Assembly (NCBI RefSeq): GCF_000257395.1
Contig: NZ_AJGC01000002.1
Coordinates: forward strand, 541,001-605,000
Length of the DNA: 64,000 bases
Direction of reading: 5' to 3'
Origin: Rickettsiella massiliensis 20B
Lineage (GTDB): Bacteria; Pseudomonadota; Gammaproteobacteria; Diplorickettsiales; Diplorickettsiaceae
Of this stretch, positions 62,418-64,000 are shown in pieces. A model generated the notes under the pieces. It had not been told where the DNA came from. It did no database searches and saw only the letters and a list, made by a program, of their open reading frames with translations. Numbering within the stretch: position 1 is the stretch's first letter; every line of letters begins with the position of its first letter. A program made the translations under genes and the position numbers.

Positions 62418-63308
62418 TTGAAGTATCCTTCCTTTCAGGAAATGACGTTAAATAAAACTAATTTAAGTCTTGTCGAACCTTTATCTGCTCAGAGATTTAA
62501 ACGTTCGTCTCAGGAAATGACGTTAAATAAAACTAATCTAAGTCTTGTCGAACCTTTATCTGGTCAGAGATTTAAACATTCGTCGGCGCCATTGAGTGAC
62601 CGTTATTTAGGCGTTGTTTCGATGATGCCGGCATTCGATTATTTGCTTTATAGCAAACAATTTAACTACTTGTTTACTTTGCCTCTTTTACAGGGTGTTT
62701 TTGAAGGTATGGTCGATGAAAGTCGCTTGTCTACGGCGGTTTGTTCGATATTGAAGCTTTCACCACGCCTGAGTTTAATTGGATTAAGTTTGTGGTCTGA
62801 TTTTCAGTGGCCTATTTTTTTATTTTATACATTATTTGAAGTAAACTTTGCTAATTTTCTCGAGAAAAAAGTAAGTCCTAAGCTAAAAAATTTTATTGTG
62901 GGTCTCTTTTTTATGTTACTGACTGAATTTGAATATGGCTGTTCAAATCTATGGGAGCGTGCAGAAAATCCACGGTTTTGGCCGGGTTATTCTGATCAAT
63001 TTAATCAACTATTTATTCAAGCACTGTGGGTTCCTTTGATAAAAATCATGGCTTACCTGACAACGATTGCGGTAACAGAAAGTTGTCGTTGTATAACAGA
63101 TGACATAACCGAGGCGAGTAGCGAGGAGGAAGACCGCTTAGAGAATAATATGGCGATAATACTTGATTCAAGTGAGCCTATCTTGCTCCTGCGAAATAAG
63201 TCGCTGGCGGCGGCTAATGCTTCTTTTTTTGGGAAAGCAGCCAACTCAGACATCTTTCAGAATCAGTTAGGAGAAGCGTTATGCACATTGATGCCGAAAG
63301 GAAAGTAA
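62418..63308 (+). CDS. Hypothetical membrane protein with a tandem N-terminal duplication
   Basis: Not recognised. From TTG 62418 the frame gives 296 residues. The first 60 contain a 25-residue unit twice (QEMTLNKTNLSLVEPLSAQR, then the same with GQR), encoded by a 75-base tandem duplication. Four hydrophobic stretches follow (FNYLFTLPLLQGVF, LSLIGLSLWSDF, FIVGLFFMLL, LWVPLIKIMAYL), then an acidic segment TEASSEEEDRLENN. No good ribosome-binding site supports the TTG; an ATG at 62442 or 62517 is possible. It starts 25 bases after the protease gene, so the two may be one transcript. Confidence 0.55.
   Translation: MKYPSFQEMTLNKTNLSLVEPLSAQRFKRSSQEMTLNKTNLSLVEPLSGQRFKHSSAPLSDRYLGVVSMMPAFDYLLYSKQFNYLFTLPLLQGVFEGMVDESRLSTAVCSILKLSPRLSLIGLSLWSDFQWPIFLFYTLFEVNFANFLEKKVSPKLKNFIVGLFFMLLTEFEYGCSNLWERAENPRFWPGYSDQFNQLFIQALWVPLIKIMAYLTTIAVTESCRCITDDITEASSEEEDRLENNMAIILDSSEPILLLRNKSLAAANASFFGKAANSDIFQNQLGEALCTLMPKGK
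62436..62585 (+). repeat. 75-base tandem duplication, two copies
   Basis: Copy 1 is 62436-62510 and copy 2 is 62511-62585. They differ at only a handful of positions (for example AATTTAAG/AATCTAAG, GCTCAG/GGTCAG). The unit is 25 codons, so the frame is kept. Confidence 0.95.
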
Positions 63309-63529
63309 CCGTTGTTTATTCAAACAAGGATTAGGAGGTGTAAGTGATCTAACGCTTGTGTGCTCAGAGAAGAACAGTGTTATTTTTCACCGCTCCAGAA
63401 TCTAACGACTAAGATATAATAAAAAAACTAGGAAAAAGCTTTGCCAAATCAAAATAATTTTATTATAGTCAGGCAACTTAAGACAATAGCGATTGTTTTC
63501 TGAAATAACACGAGTGAAGTAGGTAAAAA

Positions 63530-63718
63530 ATGTTAGAAGAAACCAAGGTATTCAGAAGATATATGTGTTTACAGTGTGGGTATATCTATGAAGAAGAACA
63601 CGGTTGGCCTGAAGACGGTATTCTTCCGGGTACGCGCTGGGAAGACGTTCCTTTAACCTGGCGTTGTCCAGAGTGTGGTGCAATGAAGGAAGATTTTGAA
63701 ATGATAGAAATCAATTAG
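63530..63718 (+). CDS. Rubredoxin
   Basis: Small Fe(Cys)4 electron carrier of 62 residues, intact. The two iron-binding motifs are MCLQCGYIYEEEHG and WRCPECGAMKEDFE, with LPGTRWEDVP between them. A nine-residue N-terminal extension precedes the usual start. Monocistronic. No partner reductase lies in the window. Confidence 0.95.
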   Translation: MLEETKVFRRYMCLQCGYIYEEEHGWPEDGILPGTRWEDVPLTWRCPECGAMKEDFEMIEIN

Positions 63719-63792
63719 CCTCTTTGCTAAATTTAGGTCATTCTTTTTATGAAGTGAGAATGACCTGTTCCTTTTTCATCGAGAAAGCACAG

Positions 63793-64000
63793 CTAAAAAG
63801 GGCGAAGTTCTACCAGTAAAACCGTTCCGATTAAGATAATTGTAGGAAATTCATTCCAACAACGGTAAAAAAACGCAGAGTGCGTATTTCGACCTTCTTT
63901 GAAAGCTTTTAACCACTTACCACAAACATGGTGAAAGCCTAACAGTAGGCCCACTAAAATCAATTTTGCGTGCATCCAGTTGGCGTGCCAGTAGGAGTAG
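63793..64000 (-). CDS. hemJ: Protoporphyrinogen oxidase HemJ, 3' part only
   Basis: Integral membrane haem-synthesis enzyme. The visible part reads YWHANWMHAKLILVGLLLGF, then HHVCGKWLKAFKEGRN and a last helix PTIILIGTVLLVELRPF, the conserved C-terminal half of HemJ. The frame stays open to the window edge, so the start lies beyond 64000. Convergent with the rubredoxin gene. Confidence 0.82.
   Translation of the reverse strand, partial: YSYWHANWMHAKLILVGLLLGFHHVCGKWLKAFKEGRNTHSAFFYRCWNEFPTIILIGTVLLVELRPF

Overview
The window reads as a chromosome segment from an intracellular gammaproteobacterium of the order Legionellales, closest in character to the Rickettsiella/Diplorickettsia/Coxiella group. 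The reasons are a Dot/Icm secretion gene cluster in the order dotD-dotC-dotB, several AT-rich effector-like genes (ankyrin-like, pentapeptide-like, a cytosolic metalloprotease), a moderately AT-rich base composition, and otherwise ordinary gammaproteobacterial housekeeping genes. No prophage, insertion sequence, rRNA operon or CRISPR array was seen.

Layout. 1-2.7 kb: pyruvate dehydrogenase genes (aceE tail, aceF, lpd). 3.2-5 kb: two unrecognised effector-like genes. 5.4-11.6 kb: recG, then a possible aroQ scar, accB, accC, prmA and hemA. 11.6-13.1 kb: degraded unknown genes. 13.4-16.3 kb: tRNA-Met, fis, dsbD. 16.3-22.2 kb: an EamA transporter, parC, pagL, rpmE and an MFS transporter. 22.3-25.7 kb: an accessory island with debris and an LRR/ankyrin-like protein. 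25.8-35.6 kb: a dense core block of aminotransferase, uvrB, tRNA-Val, thrS-infC-rpmI-rplT, recR, ybaB, dnaX and the 4.5S RNA. 35.8-39.6 kb: phhB/phhA, an exported M15 peptidase, an ankyrin protein and a fluoride channel. 39.8-50.3 kb: tRNA-Ser, prfC, a four-gene Mla/MCE lipid-transport operon, prfA, prmC and a lysine-rich protein joined to DksA. 50.3-55.5 kb: pncB and pncA separated by a decayed effector gene. 55.5-60.6 kb: epmA, dotB, dotC, dotD, rsmD and ftsY. 60.8-64 kb: a metzincin-like protein, a membrane protein with a tandem duplication, a rubredoxin and the end of hemJ.

How the genes fit together. AceF/Lpd feed acetyl-CoA, and AccB/AccC start fatty-acid synthesis. HemA and HemJ belong to haem synthesis. 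PncA and PncB salvage nicotinamide to NAD. PhhA with PhhB would make tyrosine from phenylalanine. The 4.5S RNA and FtsY belong to the SRP pathway. PrfA, PrmC and PrfC handle translation termination. The Mla-like operon and PagL act on the outer membrane. DotB/C/D belong to the effector export machine that would deliver the unknown accessory proteins.

The main caveat is that a large share of the essential genes are broken. Many breaks are single-base changes in homopolymers. Others are short losses of roughly 5 to 60 conserved residues, and many of these shift the frame. Because essential genes are hit, I read most of this as assembly or sequencing error. Genes are therefore listed over their full span, with the breaks described. 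The effector-like gene at 51.9-54.7 kb differs: it also carries in-frame nonsense codons and looks truly decayed.
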